Assembly (NCBI RefSeq): GCF_023336895.1
Contig: NZ_JAMBLT010000001.1
Coordinates: forward strand, 372,001 to 436,000
Source: Parasutterella secunda
Lineage (GTDB): Bacteria > Pseudomonadota > Gammaproteobacteria > Burkholderiales > Burkholderiaceae_F
Direction: 5' to 3'
Length of the DNA stretch: 64,000 bases
The notes below the pieces were generated by a model. The model was not told the origin of the DNA. It worked only from the letters and a program-made list of their open reading frames with translations, and did not search any database. Both the position numbers and the translations under genes were made by a program. Of this stretch, positions 40,945-50,611 are shown piece after piece (the stretch's first letter is position 1; each line of letters begins with the position of its first letter).

Positions 40945-41364
40945 ATGTCTACGATTAAAGTTGACGTCGTTAGCGCCGAAGAGCAGATTTTCTCCGGTGA
41001 CGCTGAGTTTGTCGCCCTTCCGGGTGAGGCCGGCGAATTGGGGATTCTGCCGCAACACGCACCGTTGATTTCTTTGATTAAACCGGGTTTTGTGCGCATC
41101 ACAATGCCTGGCTCTAAAGAGGTCAAACAAGTGTTTGTTGCTGGTGGTGTAATCGAAGTGCAGCCTCAGCACGTCACGGTTCTGGCTGATACCGCTATTC
41201 GTTCCGAAGAAATGGATCGCGCCAAGACGGAAAAGGCTATGGCAGCTGCTCGCGAAGCGCGCAGCAAGGCTACGAGCGAAGCCGATTTGGCCAAGCTCGA
41301 TGCGCAATTGGCTTTCTTGGCTGCTCAAATGGCAGCTATCGAAAAGCTCAAACGCCATCACTAA
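40945..41364 (+). CDS. atpC: F1Fo ATP synthase subunit epsilon
   Basis: Epsilon regulates F1 and couples gamma to the c-ring. The 139-aa protein has the beta-sandwich motif [18 protein letters not shown] and a C-terminal helical hairpin rich in Ala/Arg/Glu. It ends the atp operon, and a terminator follows. Confidence 0.97.
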   Translation: MSTIKVDVVSAEEQIFSGDAEFVALPGEAGELGILPQHAPLISLIKPGFVRITMPGSKEVKQVFVAGGVIEVQPQHVTVLADTAIRSEEMDRAKTEKAMAAAREARSKATSEADLAKLDAQLAFLAAQMAAIEKLKRHH

Positions 41365-41383
41365 GCGCAAAAGCGACGAAGAA

Positions 41384-41416
41384 GGGCAGATGTGTGAAGA
41401 CATCTGTCCTTTTTTG
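41384..41416 (+). terminator. Terminator of the atp operon
   Basis: GGGCAGATGT (41384-41393) pairs with ACATCTGTCC (41400-41409) with one G-T, followed by a TTTTTTG tail. Confidence 0.88.
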
Positions 41417-41509
41417 TTTTGTGTCATAACCCTTTAAATTCAATCGGCGTAGGATAAACGTAAGAGGACGCCATTGGGTGTGCGTCCCTGTGATTATTTG
41501 AGAGGAAGT

Positions 41510-41905
41510 ATGAAGGTTCTTGTTTGTACGGATGGCTCTGAATTAAGCGAAAAAGCGATTGAAGCTGCTGTCGGAGTGGCGTTGCCTTTAAAGGCTGAAT
41601 TGATCGGAATGACAGCTGTTAAGGGTGTGGAACCTAAGGACGGTTTGGCCGGCGAGAGCGAAGAGGTTCAAAAGCGCTTGAGCGTGATTTATGAGGCGGC
41701 TAAAGCTGCTCAATTGCCGTGCCGTGTTATGGCTATTCACGGTGAAGCACCTTGGCAGTGCATCATTAAGCTTGCTAAAGATGAAGACGTTGACTATGTG
41801 GTAATGGCAAGTCGCGGTATGGGTAGTATTGGCAGCTTGTTCATCGGTAGTGAAACTCAAAAGACGCTTGCGCAAATTGACCGTCCGGTGCTCGTTGTCC
41901 GCTAA
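41510..41905 (+). CDS. Universal stress protein A family
   Basis: The 131-aa single Usp domain has a strand start (MKVLVCTDGSELSEKA) and the ATP-binding pattern G-2x-G-9x-G-S within ASRGMGSIGSLFIGSETQ, so it probably binds nucleotide. GAGAGGAAGT precedes the ATG at 41510; the open frame starts 12 codons earlier but has no such signal. It has its own terminator and seems monocistronic. Confidence 0.9.
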   Translation: MKVLVCTDGSELSEKAIEAAVGVALPLKAELIGMTAVKGVEPKDGLAGESEEVQKRLSVIYEAAKAAQLPCRVMAIHGEAPWQCIIKLAKDEDVDYVVMASRGMGSIGSLFIGSETQKTLAQIDRPVLVVR

Positions 41906-41927
41906 ACCTGACGTTCTTCCTATCTTG

Positions 41928-41962
41928 GCGTCTGTCTCTGTTAATCGGAGACAGGCGCTTTT
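41928..41962 (+). terminator. Terminator after the Usp gene
   Basis: GCGTCTGTCTC (41928-41938) and GAGACAGGCGC (41948-41958) pair almost completely and are followed by TTTTAAC. Confidence 0.82.
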
Positions 41963-41985
41963 AACACTCATTTAAGCCCCACTGA

Positions 41986-42288
41986 CTATAGTGCCCCAAA
42001 GATTTTGTTCAGGCACTCGGATTGCGTCATCTGTTTGATGAGGAAGCGTTTTTGTCGGGAAGTTTCTCCGTTGACAATTTCTATGGTTGATTTGGAAACG
42101 GATAAAGTTTTCGCTAAAAAAGCGATGAGTGCGCTGTTGGCTTTGCCATCAACCGGTGGTGAAGCGATGGCAATTTTTAAACGTCCACCGTGCTCTCCCA
42201 CAATAGCCGATCGTTTGGCGCCGGGTTGGGCATGAACGTCGATAAGAACATCAGAATTTCTAACAATCAACCAAGAAGGCGGAGCCAT
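41986..42288 (-). CDS. DUF167/YggU family protein
   Basis: The 100-aa protein shows the DUF167 pattern [10 protein letters not shown] at about 18-27, [26 protein letters not shown], and [16 protein letters not shown]. The family's role is unknown. It is divergent from hemE, starting 18 bp from the hemE ATG, so the two must share regulatory DNA. Confidence 0.88.
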   Translation of the reverse strand: MAPPSWLIVRNSDVLIDVHAQPGAKRSAIVGEHGGRLKIAIASPPVDGKANSALIAFLAKTLSVSKSTIEIVNGETSRQKRFLIKQMTQSECLNKIFGAL

Positions 42289-42306
42289 ATTGGGTTCCTG
42301 TTAACC

Positions 42307-43374
42307 ATGAGACCGGATAATGATACTTTTTTAAAAGCACTTTTGCGTCAAAAATGTGACTTTACGCCTGTTTGGCTAATGAGGCAGGCTGGACGCTACC
42401 TCCCTGAATACAATGCAACACGGGCACAAGCGGGCAGCTTTATGAAATTAGCTCAATCGCCTGAGTTGGCCTGTGAGGTGACATTGCAGCCGGTTGAACG
42501 GTTTAATCTTGATGCGGCGATTTTATTTTCGGACATTCTGACGGTTCCCGATGCCATGGGACTGGGCTTATCTTTTGTGGCAGGAGAAGGTCCTAAATTT
42601 GCCAAGCCGGTTCGCCATGAAGAAGACGTCAAATTATTGACGGTGCCGGATATTCAAAAGACTCTTCGTTATGTAACCGATGCTGTTTCGACCATTCGGA
42701 AAGCATTGAACAATCGTGTTCCGCTGATTGGCTTTTCAGGAAGTCCCTTTACTTTGGCCTGTTATATGGTTGAAGGGGGCTCAAGTAAGGATTACCGAAC
42801 AATTAAAACGATGATGTATACCCGACCGGATCTCCTGCATCAAATTTTGGACATTAATGCCAGAAGCGTCACGGCCTACCTGAATGCTCAGATTGAGTCA
42901 GGAGCACAGGCGGTCCAGATTTTTGATACCTGGGGCGGCACGTTATCAGAGCCGGCCTTCAAAGAGTTCTCTTTGGCTTACATTCAAAAAATTATTGCCG
43001 GGTTGCATAAAACTTATGACAACGAGACAGTACCGGTGATTGTGTTTACAAAGGGAGGCGGGCAGTGGCTACAAGCTATCGCCTCTTGCGGAGCGGATGC
43101 GGTTGGCTTGGATTGGACAACCAATCTCTCTGAAGCGCGAGCCAAGATTCAAGATAAGGTTGCCCTGCAAGGCAACTTGGATCCGATGGTCTTATTTGGT
43201 TCGGAAGAAAAAATACGTCAAGAGGTCAGACGAGTAATTGACGATTTTGGTGTTGTCGGTAACGGCGGACATGTTTTCAATCTCGGACATGGTATCAATC
43301 AATTTACTCCACCCGAGGCTGTGGCTGTATTGGTCGATGAAGTTCATCGATACAGCACCTCATTTCACCGCTAA
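42307..43374 (+). CDS. hemE: Uroporphyrinogen decarboxylase
   Basis: HemE removes four carboxyl groups from uroporphyrinogen III to make coproporphyrinogen III in haem synthesis. The family signature [15 protein letters not shown] is near the start, with the [12 protein letters not shown] catalytic Asp, [16 protein letters not shown], and [11 protein letters not shown] near the end. The open frame runs upstream, but the ATG at 42307 matches the family start (355 aa). The ribosome-binding site is weak. Confidence 0.96.
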   Translation: MRPDNDTFLKALLRQKCDFTPVWLMRQAGRYLPEYNATRAQAGSFMKLAQSPELACEVTLQPVERFNLDAAILFSDILTVPDAMGLGLSFVAGEGPKFAKPVRHEEDVKLLTVPDIQKTLRYVTDAVSTIRKALNNRVPLIGFSGSPFTLACYMVEGGSSKDYRTIKTMMYTRPDLLHQILDINARSVTAYLNAQIESGAQAVQIFDTWGGTLSEPAFKEFSLAYIQKIIAGLHKTYDNETVPVIVFTKGGGQWLQAIASCGADAVGLDWTTNLSEARAKIQDKVALQGNLDPMVLFGSEEKIRQEVRRVIDDFGVVGNGGHVFNLGHGINQFTPPEAVAVLVDEVHRYSTSFHR

Positions 43375-43490
43375 AGAGGACTTGTCCCCAAAGTTATCCA
43401 CAGAAAAAGTGAACAAGTAAAAATCCTTGAAAATTAAATGGTTACAGAAATGTGACAGTTATAAGTATTTGATTTTTAAGAAATATTATA

Positions 43491-43535
43491 AAAATCCTCT
43501 GATTTCAGCAAGTTAAGCTCGAATCAGAGGATTTT
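43491..43535 (+). terminator. Terminator between hemE and priA
   Basis: AAAATCCTCTGATT (43491-43504) pairs perfectly with AATCAGAGGATTTT (43522-43535), a 14-bp stem with a 17-nt loop and T-rich end. Symmetric A/T flanks allow use from both strands. Confidence 0.82.
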
Positions 43536-43560
43536 GCTTAAAAAGTAATCACGAGAAAGG

Positions 43561-43581
43561 TTATCCACAAAGTTATCCACA
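43561..43581 (+). promoter_or_regulatory. Perfect DnaA-box doublet upstream of priA
   Basis: Two TTATCCACA boxes at 43561-43569 and 43573-43581, 3 bp apart, are identical in inverse to the doublet at 17627-17647 and lie about 165 bp before priA. Confidence 0.8.
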
Positions 43582-43746
43582 AAAATGCACAAGATTGCGC
43601 TAATCGTTTGAAATTATGGAGTTTTCAGAAATTTGACTTTTCCACAGGATCAAAACGAGAGATTTGATTAGAAATGTAATTCTTTTTCTCTCTTAAACAG
43701 CTCTCGGATACAATGACACGCAAGTTAACTGAGGATTTTGTTGTTA

Positions 43747-45774
43747 ATGCCTAGCCCCCGTTTTGTCAGTGTGGCACTGGATATTCCTTTATTGCCGCCG
43801 TTGACCTACAAAGTGATGGATGGGACATCCCCTAAGATTGGGGACCGCTGTGTTGTACCCATTGGTAACCGTTCGGCCGTGGGTCTTATTGTTGGCGTTA
43901 GCAATCAGACGGATATCGCTGAAGAAAAACAAAAAAGCTATATTCGGTTGCTCAATGAAACTGAGGCGTTAGGGGAAAGTTGGCTGAAGCTGACGAAATT
44001 TGCATCAGATTATTATCAACACTCTTGGGGAGAAGTGGCCATTGCTGCCTTACCGCCTTTTTTCCGCAGTAAGCCCGGACCTAAATATGAACAGTCTTTG
44101 GAAAGACTGAGAAAGCCATTTAAAATTAAAAAGACCAGTCAAGCTGTTCCCGCCTTGCAACTCAACAATGAGCAGACGGCAGCGGTAGAAGCTTTAGCTG
44201 CAAGCTCAGGTTTTCGGACTTTTGTTTTGCATGGTGTGACGGGCAGCGGGAAAACAGAGGTTTATCTGCGGATGATGGAAAGAGTGTTTTCGGTCAACCC
44301 ACAGGCACAAGTGCTTTTTCTTGTTCCCGAAATCAACTTGACACCACAACTACAAGAACGAGTGAGGAGCCATTTCCCAGATCGATCCATGGCTACATTG
44401 CACTCGGGATTGGCCAATGGAGAAAGAGCCAGGGCCTGGTTGGCGGCGCATGAAAAACGTGTCCAAATATTGATTGGTACCCGCATGGCAATCTTTGCGG
44501 ATATGCCCGATCTTGATCTGATCATTGTTGATGAAGAGCACGACTTGTCTTATAAGGCTGGTGACGGAATCCGGTATTCAGCTCGAGATTTGGCCGTGAA
44601 ATTGGCCCAATTGCGTGGCATTGCGGTTGTGTTAGGATCGGCAACGCCATCACTTGAGACCTGGAGCAGAGTTAAAAGCGGTCGCTATCACTTGTTAACC
44701 TTGAGTAAACGGGCTGTGCAAGGGGCGAAACTGCCGACTTTAAGTGTCGTCAATCCTAAAAATCAGAAATTGGTCAAAGGACTTTGTTCTGAAGTCATTG
44801 ACGCTATTAGTGAGACACTTCAGAAAAATGAACAAGTCATCATTTTCTTAAATCGACGAGGTTATGCCCCTGTTTTAACCTGTCCGAGTTGTGGTTGGCT
44901 CTCCAAGTGTCCTCACTGTTCAACCTATGCGGTTTATCACAAGTTTCACGCGAAACTGATTTGCCATCACTGCGGGTGGTCCACGCCTGTTTACAGTCGC
45001 TGTCCGGATTGCGGCAATGTGGATTTGCAGCCAATGGGAGCCGGCACGCAAAGAATTGAAGAAACATTGGAAGAGCTCTGGCCACAGGCGAGGATTTTAA
45101 GAATAGATCGAGACACGACACAGCGAAAAAATGCAGCGAAGTTGGCTTTTGATGCTGTCCATGCCGGCGATGTTGATATCTTGGTCGGTACTCAAATGGT
45201 GGCCAAGGGGCACGATTTTCAAAAAGTCTCCTTGGTGGTGGTCCTTAATATTGATGCTCAGTTAGTAAGTGCCAATCCCAGAAGCGAGGAAAGAGCGTTT
45301 GCCAATTTAATGCAAGTCGCCGGTCGTGCCGGCCGCTTTGGTTTGCCGGCCCGCATGATTGTTCAAAGTCGTTTTGGTGACAGGGAATTGTTTGCGGCGT
45401 TGGCCGAACAGAACTACTGCCGTTATGCAGACTCCCTTTTGGCAATTCGAAAGGCTGAAAACACGGTTCCTTTCGTTTGCCAGGCACTTTTATTGGCTGA
45501 TGATGTCAAAATCGACAAGGTTCTTGCGTTCTTAACGCAAGCCCTGAGGCTGGGCGAGGATATTTTGGCGGCTCAAGCCAATCAACAGGTTGTCATCTAT
45601 GATCCGATCCCCATGGCCGTGATGAAGGTGGCGGACAAGGAACGCGGTCAACTATTGGTAGAGGCCTCTTCAAGGGGAGCCATGGGGCTGTTTTTAAAAC
45701 AATGGTATCGGGCGCTCAGTGAAATACGCTCATCGGTTCATTGGACAATGGACGTGGATCCTATCGACGTATGA
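43747..45774 (+). CDS. priA: Primosomal protein N' (replication restart helicase PriA)
   Basis: PriA is a 3'-5' helicase that reloads the replisome at stalled forks. Motifs are the P-loop GVTGSGKTEVYLR, DEEH (VDEEHDLSYK), the zinc-binding cysteines of CPSCGWLSKCPHC and CHHCGW...CPDCG, and VGTQMVAKGHDF. An in-frame TTG at 43738 or 43741 is possible; the ATG at 43747 follows GAGGA by 11 bp. It is about 675 aa. The next gene overlaps its stop. Confidence 0.96.
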   Translation: MPSPRFVSVALDIPLLPPLTYKVMDGTSPKIGDRCVVPIGNRSAVGLIVGVSNQTDIAEEKQKSYIRLLNETEALGESWLKLTKFASDYYQHSWGEVAIAALPPFFRSKPGPKYEQSLERLRKPFKIKKTSQAVPALQLNNEQTAAVEALAASSGFRTFVLHGVTGSGKTEVYLRMMERVFSVNPQAQVLFLVPEINLTPQLQERVRSHFPDRSMATLHSGLANGERARAWLAAHEKRVQILIGTRMAIFADMPDLDLIIVDEEHDLSYKAGDGIRYSARDLAVKLAQLRGIAVVLGSATPSLETWSRVKSGRYHLLTLSKRAVQGAKLPTLSVVNPKNQKLVKGLCSEVIDAISETLQKNEQVIIFLNRRGYAPVLTCPSCGWLSKCPHCSTYAVYHKFHAKLICHHCGWSTPVYSRCPDCGNVDLQPMGAGTQRIEETLEELWPQARILRIDRDTTQRKNAAKLAFDAVHAGDVDILVGTQMVAKGHDFQKVSLVVVLNIDAQLVSANPRSEERAFANLMQVAGRAGRFGLPARMIVQSRFGDRELFAALAEQNYCRYADSLLAIRKAENTVPFVCQALLLADDVKIDKVLAFLTQALRLGEDILAAQANQQVVIYDPIPMAVMKVADKERGQLLVEASSRGAMGLFLKQWYRALSEIRSSVHWTMDVDPIDV

Positions 45775-46724
45775 TGAAATTGCTCAATAAGTCTTTAGTG
45801 GCGGTGTCGGTCTTTTGTCTCATGGGTGTTGCCTTTGCCTCTGAAAGCCAACCCGAGTCCACCTCAATGCTCAGCGCCAAGGAAGTCGCATTGTCAAATT
45901 CTTTGACCTGGCGGCGCAGCGGTATGCGCCATCTTTATGAACGGATGGATGCTGTCAGAAACGATGCTGATCAGGCAGGACGGTGGTCCGTCAAGCGGTA
46001 CCAAAATTGGGAACAAGGCGAGATGAGTTGTGATCACCGTTTTGTTTTGCTGGGAGTGGATCATCAATTTTCAGATCACTTGATTCTTGGCAGTACCATG
46101 GATTTTGGCAAAGGCTCGTCCTATTACACACAAGGATCCTCTGCAACCGAAACGATGGGAGCAAGTGTTTACGGAACCTATCGTTGGGAGGACGGTTCTT
46201 ATGTCGGCGGGCTATTAAAGCTTGGTGTGCTGCGCCTCAAGAGTTTGTTTTCCGGAGCAAAAGAAGAAAATTCCATGCAGGGACTTTACCTTGGGGCAGA
46301 GTACGGTCGACGTATGACGCCTTGGTCTTGGGTGGTTTTAGACCCGCAAGTTCGTTTGACCTACAGCCGTCTGGGTTCGGAAGGTATGGAAATTCATAAA
46401 ACCGATGTTCAATACGATGCAATTGAGAATCTCGTTGTGGCCTTAAGGTTAAAAAGTGAAGTGGCATTGGGCGAATCCGCTTCCACCTATTTTTTATTAG
46501 GCTACTATCGGGATCTTTTAGGACGCGTTTCGGGGCGGTATTTGCAAGCTCAAGATAGACAAACGTTTACCGATTCTGTGTTTAACACATGGGGACGGGC
46601 AAGTTTCGGCGCAGATTATCAGGTTGATGATCGAATTACGGCCTCTATTGAAGCAGAGAAGACTTTCGGACGGGAGTATCAGGATCACACCCGATTAAGT
46701 TGCTCAGCCCGATACCGTTTTTAA
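45771..46724 (+). CDS. Autotransporter beta-barrel protein with almost no passenger
   Basis: After a signal peptide (cleavage near AFA-SES), the roughly 290-residue mature part resembles an autotransporter barrel: a short N-terminal helix-like stretch (WRRSGMRHLYERMD, then ADQAGRWSVKRYQN), amphipathic strands, and a C-terminal SCSARYRF ending in the aromatic Phe of outer-membrane barrels. Classical autotransporters carry a large passenger upstream; here only about 30 residues precede the barrel. The ATG overlaps the priA stop (ATGATGA), implying coupling. It may be a domain-only remnant, a porin-like protein, or a fragment. No frameshifted passenger was seen upstream, because priA occupies that DNA. 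Confidence 0.75.
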   Translation: MMKLLNKSLVAVSVFCLMGVAFASESQPESTSMLSAKEVALSNSLTWRRSGMRHLYERMDAVRNDADQAGRWSVKRYQNWEQGEMSCDHRFVLLGVDHQFSDHLILGSTMDFGKGSSYYTQGSSATETMGASVYGTYRWEDGSYVGGLLKLGVLRLKSLFSGAKEENSMQGLYLGAEYGRRMTPWSWVVLDPQVRLTYSRLGSEGMEIHKTDVQYDAIENLVVALRLKSEVALGESASTYFLLGYYRDLLGRVSGRYLQAQDRQTFTDSVFNTWGRASFGADYQVDDRITASIEAEKTFGREYQDHTRLSCSARYRF

Positions 46725-46789
46725 TTACACTTAATTACGAGACAGTCGTCATTCGTTTGACAAAAAGTCCTTTATAATCTGCAATTCCT

Positions 46790-46864
46790 GCCTCCGTGGT
46801 GAAGTGGATATCATGCGACCCTCCGAAGGTCGCGTCACAGGTTCGATTCCTGTCGGAGGTACCA
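46790..46864 (+). tRNA. tRNA-Arg (anticodon CCG)
   Basis: The acceptor stem GCCTCCG (46790-46796) pairs with CGGAGGT (46854-46860, one G-T). The anticodon stem CGACC/GGTCG closes the 7-nt loop CTCCGAA, giving anticodon CCG for Arg codon CGG. The T-loop GTTCGATTC follows, and CCA is encoded at 46862-46864. TATAAT at 46773-46778 lies 11 bp before it. Confidence 0.94.
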
Positions 46865-46889
46865 CCTAATAATAGTTGGCAAAAAAGCC

Positions 46890-47297
46890 ATGTTTGTCCC
46901 TGTAGATATTGCCTATCACCGTCAATCCCGAGAGTTGGAGCTCACCTACGAGAATGGAGAAAACTTTCGGCTGCCGGCGGAATTTTTGAGGGTATTGAGT
47001 CCTTCGGCTGAAGTGCAGGGACATACGCCTGATCAGGCAAGACTTCCGGTCGGAAAACGTGAAGTCAGTATTGTTGCAATAGAGCCTGTCGGGTTGTATG
47101 CGATCAAAATAGTTTTTTCAGACGGCCATGATTCGGGTTATTACGACTGGGATTATTTGAGAAAACTTGCAGTCGATAAAGAGGCCTTGTGGGAAAATTA
47201 CTTGGCTCGACTGGGGGAGCTTGGGGCGAGCCGAGAGCCCGATGATCCCAGAAACAAGCCGTTTGAATTACAGTTAAAGAAAACTTGTCACCACTGA
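46890..47297 (+). CDS. DUF971 family protein
   Basis: The 135-aa protein matches the DUF971/gamma-butyrobetaine hydroxylase N-terminal-like family: SRELELTYENGENFRLPAEFLRV at the start, and VGLYAIKIVFSDGHDSGYYDWDYLRKL later. The next gene, ubiE, starts 1 bp after its stop, as in many betaproteobacteria. Its role is not known. Confidence 0.85.
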   Translation: MFVPVDIAYHRQSRELELTYENGENFRLPAEFLRVLSPSAEVQGHTPDQARLPVGKREVSIVAIEPVGLYAIKIVFSDGHDSGYYDWDYLRKLAVDKEALWENYLARLGELGASREPDDPRNKPFELQLKKTCHH

Positions 47298-47298
47298 T

Positions 47299-48054
47299 AT
47301 GTCTCAGGAAAATAACCGCCACGAAACCGACTTCGGTTTTAAACGCATTGCAGAAGAAGATAAGGCTAAACAAGTCAGGGAAGTATTTGATTCGGTCGCT
47401 CCCAAGTATGACTTAATGAATGATGTTTTGTCTTTTGGAATGCATCGTCTCTGGAAGCGATATGCCATTCATAAAGCCGATGTGGCCCGCGGGATGAAAG
47501 TTCTGGACTTGGCGGCCGGGACCGCGGACCTTTCGCTTCAATTTGCTAAGCTCGTGGGTCGCGATGGCGAGGTTTGGCCGACGGATATTAACCGCTCCAT
47601 GCTGAGTATCGGAGCAAAGCGTATGCGTGAGGCCGGATTTGACATGCCGGTTGTTCAATGCGACTGCGAAAAGTTGCCTTTCCCGGATGATACGTTTCAC
47701 GTGGTGATGGTTAGTTTTGGTTTGCGCAATATGACGCATAAGGATCGCGCACTCAGTGAAATGCAAAGAGTGTGCAAACCGGGCGGCAAAGTGATGGTTT
47801 TGGAATTTTCCAAAATTAACAAATTACTGGCGCCGTTTTATGACTTTTATTCTTTCCGTCTGATGCCCTGGTTGGGTGGAAAGATATCCGGCGACAGTGA
47901 GAGTTACCGTTATTTGCCGGAGTCAATCCGTATGCATCCGAGTCAGCCCGTGTTGGCCGAAATGATGCGTACGGCCGGTCTTGAAGATGTTCATTGGCAC
48001 AATTTAACATTTGGTGTTTGTGCCTTGCATATCGGTAGAAAACCGATAAAGTAG
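47299..48054 (+). CDS. ubiE: Menaquinone/ubiquinone methyltransferase
   Basis: UbiE (MenG) C-methylates demethylmenaquinone and/or the ubiquinone precursor. It has the family start VREVFDSVAPKYDLMNDVLSFGMHRLWKR, SAM motif I VLDLAAGTADLS, and VSFGLRNMTH. It is 251 aa. Together with the MenA-like gene at 12.9 kb it supports a naphthoquinone-type respiratory chain. Confidence 0.95.
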   Translation: MSQENNRHETDFGFKRIAEEDKAKQVREVFDSVAPKYDLMNDVLSFGMHRLWKRYAIHKADVARGMKVLDLAAGTADLSLQFAKLVGRDGEVWPTDINRSMLSIGAKRMREAGFDMPVVQCDCEKLPFPDDTFHVVMVSFGLRNMTHKDRALSEMQRVCKPGGKVMVLEFSKINKLLAPFYDFYSFRLMPWLGGKISGDSESYRYLPESIRMHPSQPVLAEMMRTAGLEDVHWHNLTFGVCALHIGRKPIK

Positions 48055-48121
48055 TCGAGCAATAAGTTTGCCCTCTTAACCTGAAGAGGATTTTGTTTCA
48101 GGTCTTTTGGAGTTTTTCTCA

Positions 48122-49087
48122 ATGAAAAAATGGATTGCGATTTTAGCGATTGGTTTGACCATGATGTCGCTGTCAGTTTCTGCTGATGCGGCCAGACGTT
48201 TCGGAGGCGGTATGAGTTTCGGCCGTTCCGCCCCCACGCTTCAGAAGGCAACACCGGCGCCTTCGGCGGGCATTAACCAACAACGTGTCAATCCCCAGCA
48301 GCAACAACGGCAACAACAGGCCGCTCCTGCTCAGCAGCCGCGTCCTCAAACCGCGGCTCCCAGCCCCATGCGCGGCATGTTGATGGGTTTGGCCGCCGCA
48401 TTAGGTATTACCGCTTTGGCCCATGCCTTGGGTCTTGGTGAAGGTTTTGCCCAATTTTTGATGATTGCTTTAATGGCGCTTGTGGCGTTTTACGTTATCA
48501 GAATGCTTTTGGGATTGTTCCTCGTGAAACGTAGGCCAGCGGGAATGCCGGGGCACTCCGCTGAAGTTCCTCGCCAAGATCCCATGCAAAGCCGCTACGA
48601 TTATGCCTCTTCGGAGCCGCAGAGCTCGCAAAGCACTTTCAGTGGTTCTTCTCCCATGGCCGGAAGCGTTTTGGATGAACTTAACAATCCGACTTCTGCT
48701 CAAAAAGTGGAACTGCCAGCTGATTTTGACGTGGAGCAGTTCTTGAAAGTGGCAGAGGCCAATTTCGCTAAGATGCAAAAGGCTTGGGATACCGGTAATG
48801 TGACGTCGCTTTCAGACTTTACGACCGATGAAGTATTCCGTACCGTTACCCATCAGTTACGTGAACGGGGAGCACAGGATTATCAAACTGAAATTGTGAC
48901 GTTGAAGTCAGACTTCCGTGGAATTGTGCGCGATGGTGAAGAGTACCTTGCTGGTGTTCATTTTGATGGGACGTTAAATGTGAGTGGCGAAGCTGAACGC
49001 GTGGATGAAACGTGGATTTTGACCAAACCCGTTCACGGTCAGGGCGGTTGGCTTTTGGCTGGTATTCACCAGGAATCCGAAGCGTAA
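48122..49087 (+). CDS. Tim44-like domain protein
   Basis: The 321-aa protein has a signal peptide-like start (MKKWIAILAIGL...), an Arg/Gly stretch (ARRFGGGMSFGRS), a Gln-rich low-complexity linker, a two-helix membrane segment (LGITALAHALGLGEGFAQFL...), and a C-terminal Tim44-like domain (MQKAWDTGNVTSLSDFTTDEV...). Its function in bacteria is unsettled. It follows ubiE as in related genomes. The ATG at 48122 is better than the upstream in-frame ATG. Confidence 0.88.
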   Translation: MKKWIAILAIGLTMMSLSVSADAARRFGGGMSFGRSAPTLQKATPAPSAGINQQRVNPQQQQRQQQAAPAQQPRPQTAAPSPMRGMLMGLAAALGITALAHALGLGEGFAQFLMIALMALVAFYVIRMLLGLFLVKRRPAGMPGHSAEVPRQDPMQSRYDYASSEPQSSQSTFSGSSPMAGSVLDELNNPTSAQKVELPADFDVEQFLKVAEANFAKMQKAWDTGNVTSLSDFTTDEVFRTVTHQLRERGAQDYQTEIVTLKSDFRGIVRDGEEYLAGVHFDGTLNVSGEAERVDETWILTKPVHGQGGWLLAGIHQESEA

Positions 49088-49115
49088 ATCGCACACTACG
49101 TCTTTAAAAAACAAA

Positions 49116-49150
49116 GGGCTGCATTTTTTAATGTGGCCCATTTTGTTTCT
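49116..49150 (+). terminator. Probable terminator after the Tim44-like gene
   Basis: GGGCTGCATT and AATGTGGCCC pair with one G-T and one bulge, and are followed by ATTTTGTTT. Confidence 0.6.
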
Positions 49151-49229
49151 GGTCTTGTCTACTCAGAAGTGCAGAGAACGAATCGAGTACAATACGGTTA
49201 ATTGACATATCTGTACTAAAAGTCATTTT

Positions 49230-50588
49230 ATGAATATCGTTATTCTTGCCGCCGGCATGGGTAAACGGATGCGTTCGCGTCTGCCGAAAGTGCTTCAGCC
49301 CCTTGCTGACAAGCCCATGCTTGAGCATGTCATTGAAAAAGCCCGTCTTTTAGGTTCCAATAATCGCTTAATCGTTGTCATTGGCCATGGTGCCGAGGCA
49401 GTAAAAGCCTATTTTGAAAAAGACGAAGATATCACTTTTGCTTTACAAGCTGAGCAGTTGGGAACGGGGCATGCATTGCTTCAGGCGTTGCCGTACTGTG
49501 ATCAAAGTGAGCCTACTTTAGTGCTTTTGGGAGATGTGCCGCTGATTCGCCCAGAGACGCTGAAAGACTTGATTCAAGCGGCCGGTAGAGGCGTCGGACT
49601 TCTGACTGTCCGATTGGATAATCCCAAGGGTTACGGTCGAATTGTTCGTCAAAATGGTGCCGTTTGTGCCATTGTGGAAGAAAAAGACGCCACCGATGAG
49701 CAACGAGCCATCAAAGAAGTCAATACAGGCATTATGGTGTTGCCGACTCGGTATCTTGAACGCTGGCTCAATGAATTGGGAAATGAAAACGCGCAAGGTG
49801 AATACTATTTGACCGATGTTATTGCCCGTGCGGTTTCCGAGGCAATCGCTGTCAATTCAGCAACGGCACAAACAGCCACGGAAGTCGAAGGTGTTAACAA
49901 TAAGGTTCAGTTGGCCGCTCTTGAGCGAGCCTATCAGAAAGAGAACGCCCTGCGTTTGATGAATGATGGCGTGACCTTGATTGATCCCGATCGGATTGAC
50001 GTTCGAGGGGAATTGATCTGCGGAAAAGATGTCACTATTGACGTTGGTTGTATTTTTAGCGGTAAGGTTGTTTTAGGTGACGGCGTGCATGTTGGTGCCT
50101 ATTGTGTACTCAAGGACGTTAAAATCGGCGAAGAAACTGAAATTTTGCCGTTTTGCCACTTTGATGGCGCACAGGTGGGTAAAGAGGCTCGTTTGGGGCC
50201 GTACAGCCGCCTGCGTCCGGGAACGACTTTGGCCGATCAGACGCATATCGGCAACTTTGTTGAAATTAAGAAATCCGTGGTTGGTCTGGGCAGTAAAGTA
50301 AATCACTTGTCGTATATCGGTGATACTGATATGGGGGCACGGGTCAATATCGGTGCCGGTACCATTACCTGTAACTACGATGGTGTTAATAAATTCAGGA
50401 CCACGATTTTGGATGACGCCTTTATTGGTTCGGATACACAACTTGTCGCACCGGTGACGGTTGGAAAGGGGGCAACGCTTGGAGCGGGTACGACCCTTAC
50501 TAAGAATGCTCCGGATGGTGAATTGACAATTGCCCGAGCACGCCAGATGACCATTAAAGGTTGGAAGCGTCCGACGAAAAACAAATAA
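49230..50588 (+). CDS. glmU: Bifunctional GlmU (UDP-GlcNAc synthesis)
   Basis: GlmU acetylates glucosamine-1-phosphate and then makes UDP-GlcNAc for peptidoglycan and lipopolysaccharide. The N-terminal uridylyltransferase start is [30 protein letters not shown] and YYLTDVI follow. The C-terminal half is a left-handed beta helix with the acetyltransferase site ([11 protein letters not shown]). It is 452 aa. glmS starts 23 bp on. Confidence 0.97.
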   Translation: MNIVILAAGMGKRMRSRLPKVLQPLADKPMLEHVIEKARLLGSNNRLIVVIGHGAEAVKAYFEKDEDITFALQAEQLGTGHALLQALPYCDQSEPTLVLLGDVPLIRPETLKDLIQAAGRGVGLLTVRLDNPKGYGRIVRQNGAVCAIVEEKDATDEQRAIKEVNTGIMVLPTRYLERWLNELGNENAQGEYYLTDVIARAVSEAIAVNSATAQTATEVEGVNNKVQLAALERAYQKENALRLMNDGVTLIDPDRIDVRGELICGKDVTIDVGCIFSGKVVLGDGVHVGAYCVLKDVKIGEETEILPFCHFDGAQVGKEARLGPYSRLRPGTTLADQTHIGNFVEIKKSVVGLGSKVNHLSYIGDTDMGARVNIGAGTITCNYDGVNKFRTTILDDAFIGSDTQLVAPVTVGKGATLGAGTTLTKNAPDGELTIARARQMTIKGWKRPTKNK

Positions 50589-50611
50589 ATTTAGCGATAA
50601 AGGAAAACATT

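Larger units (their letters stand above)
43375..43746. other. Intergenic gap between hemE and priA with three DnaA boxes
   Basis: About 370 bp without a gene. It holds perfect TTATCCACA boxes at 43394-43402, 43561-43569 and 43573-43581, a single-mismatch box at 43638-43646, and a hairpin terminator at 43491-43535. The last two perfect boxes are an exact inverted copy of the doublet at 17627. The gap may titrate DnaA, place priA under DnaA control, or belong to a wider origin region. Confidence 0.7.

Noticed and set aside
46757-46778. TTGACA and TATAAT before tRNA-Arg as a promoter
   Set aside because: The spacing is only 10 bp, too short for a sigma-70 pair. The TATAAT may still serve with a poor -35.
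50589-50611. glmS ribozyme or riboswitch ahead of glmS
   Set aside because: The gap is only 23 bp; no room for the ribozyme core.
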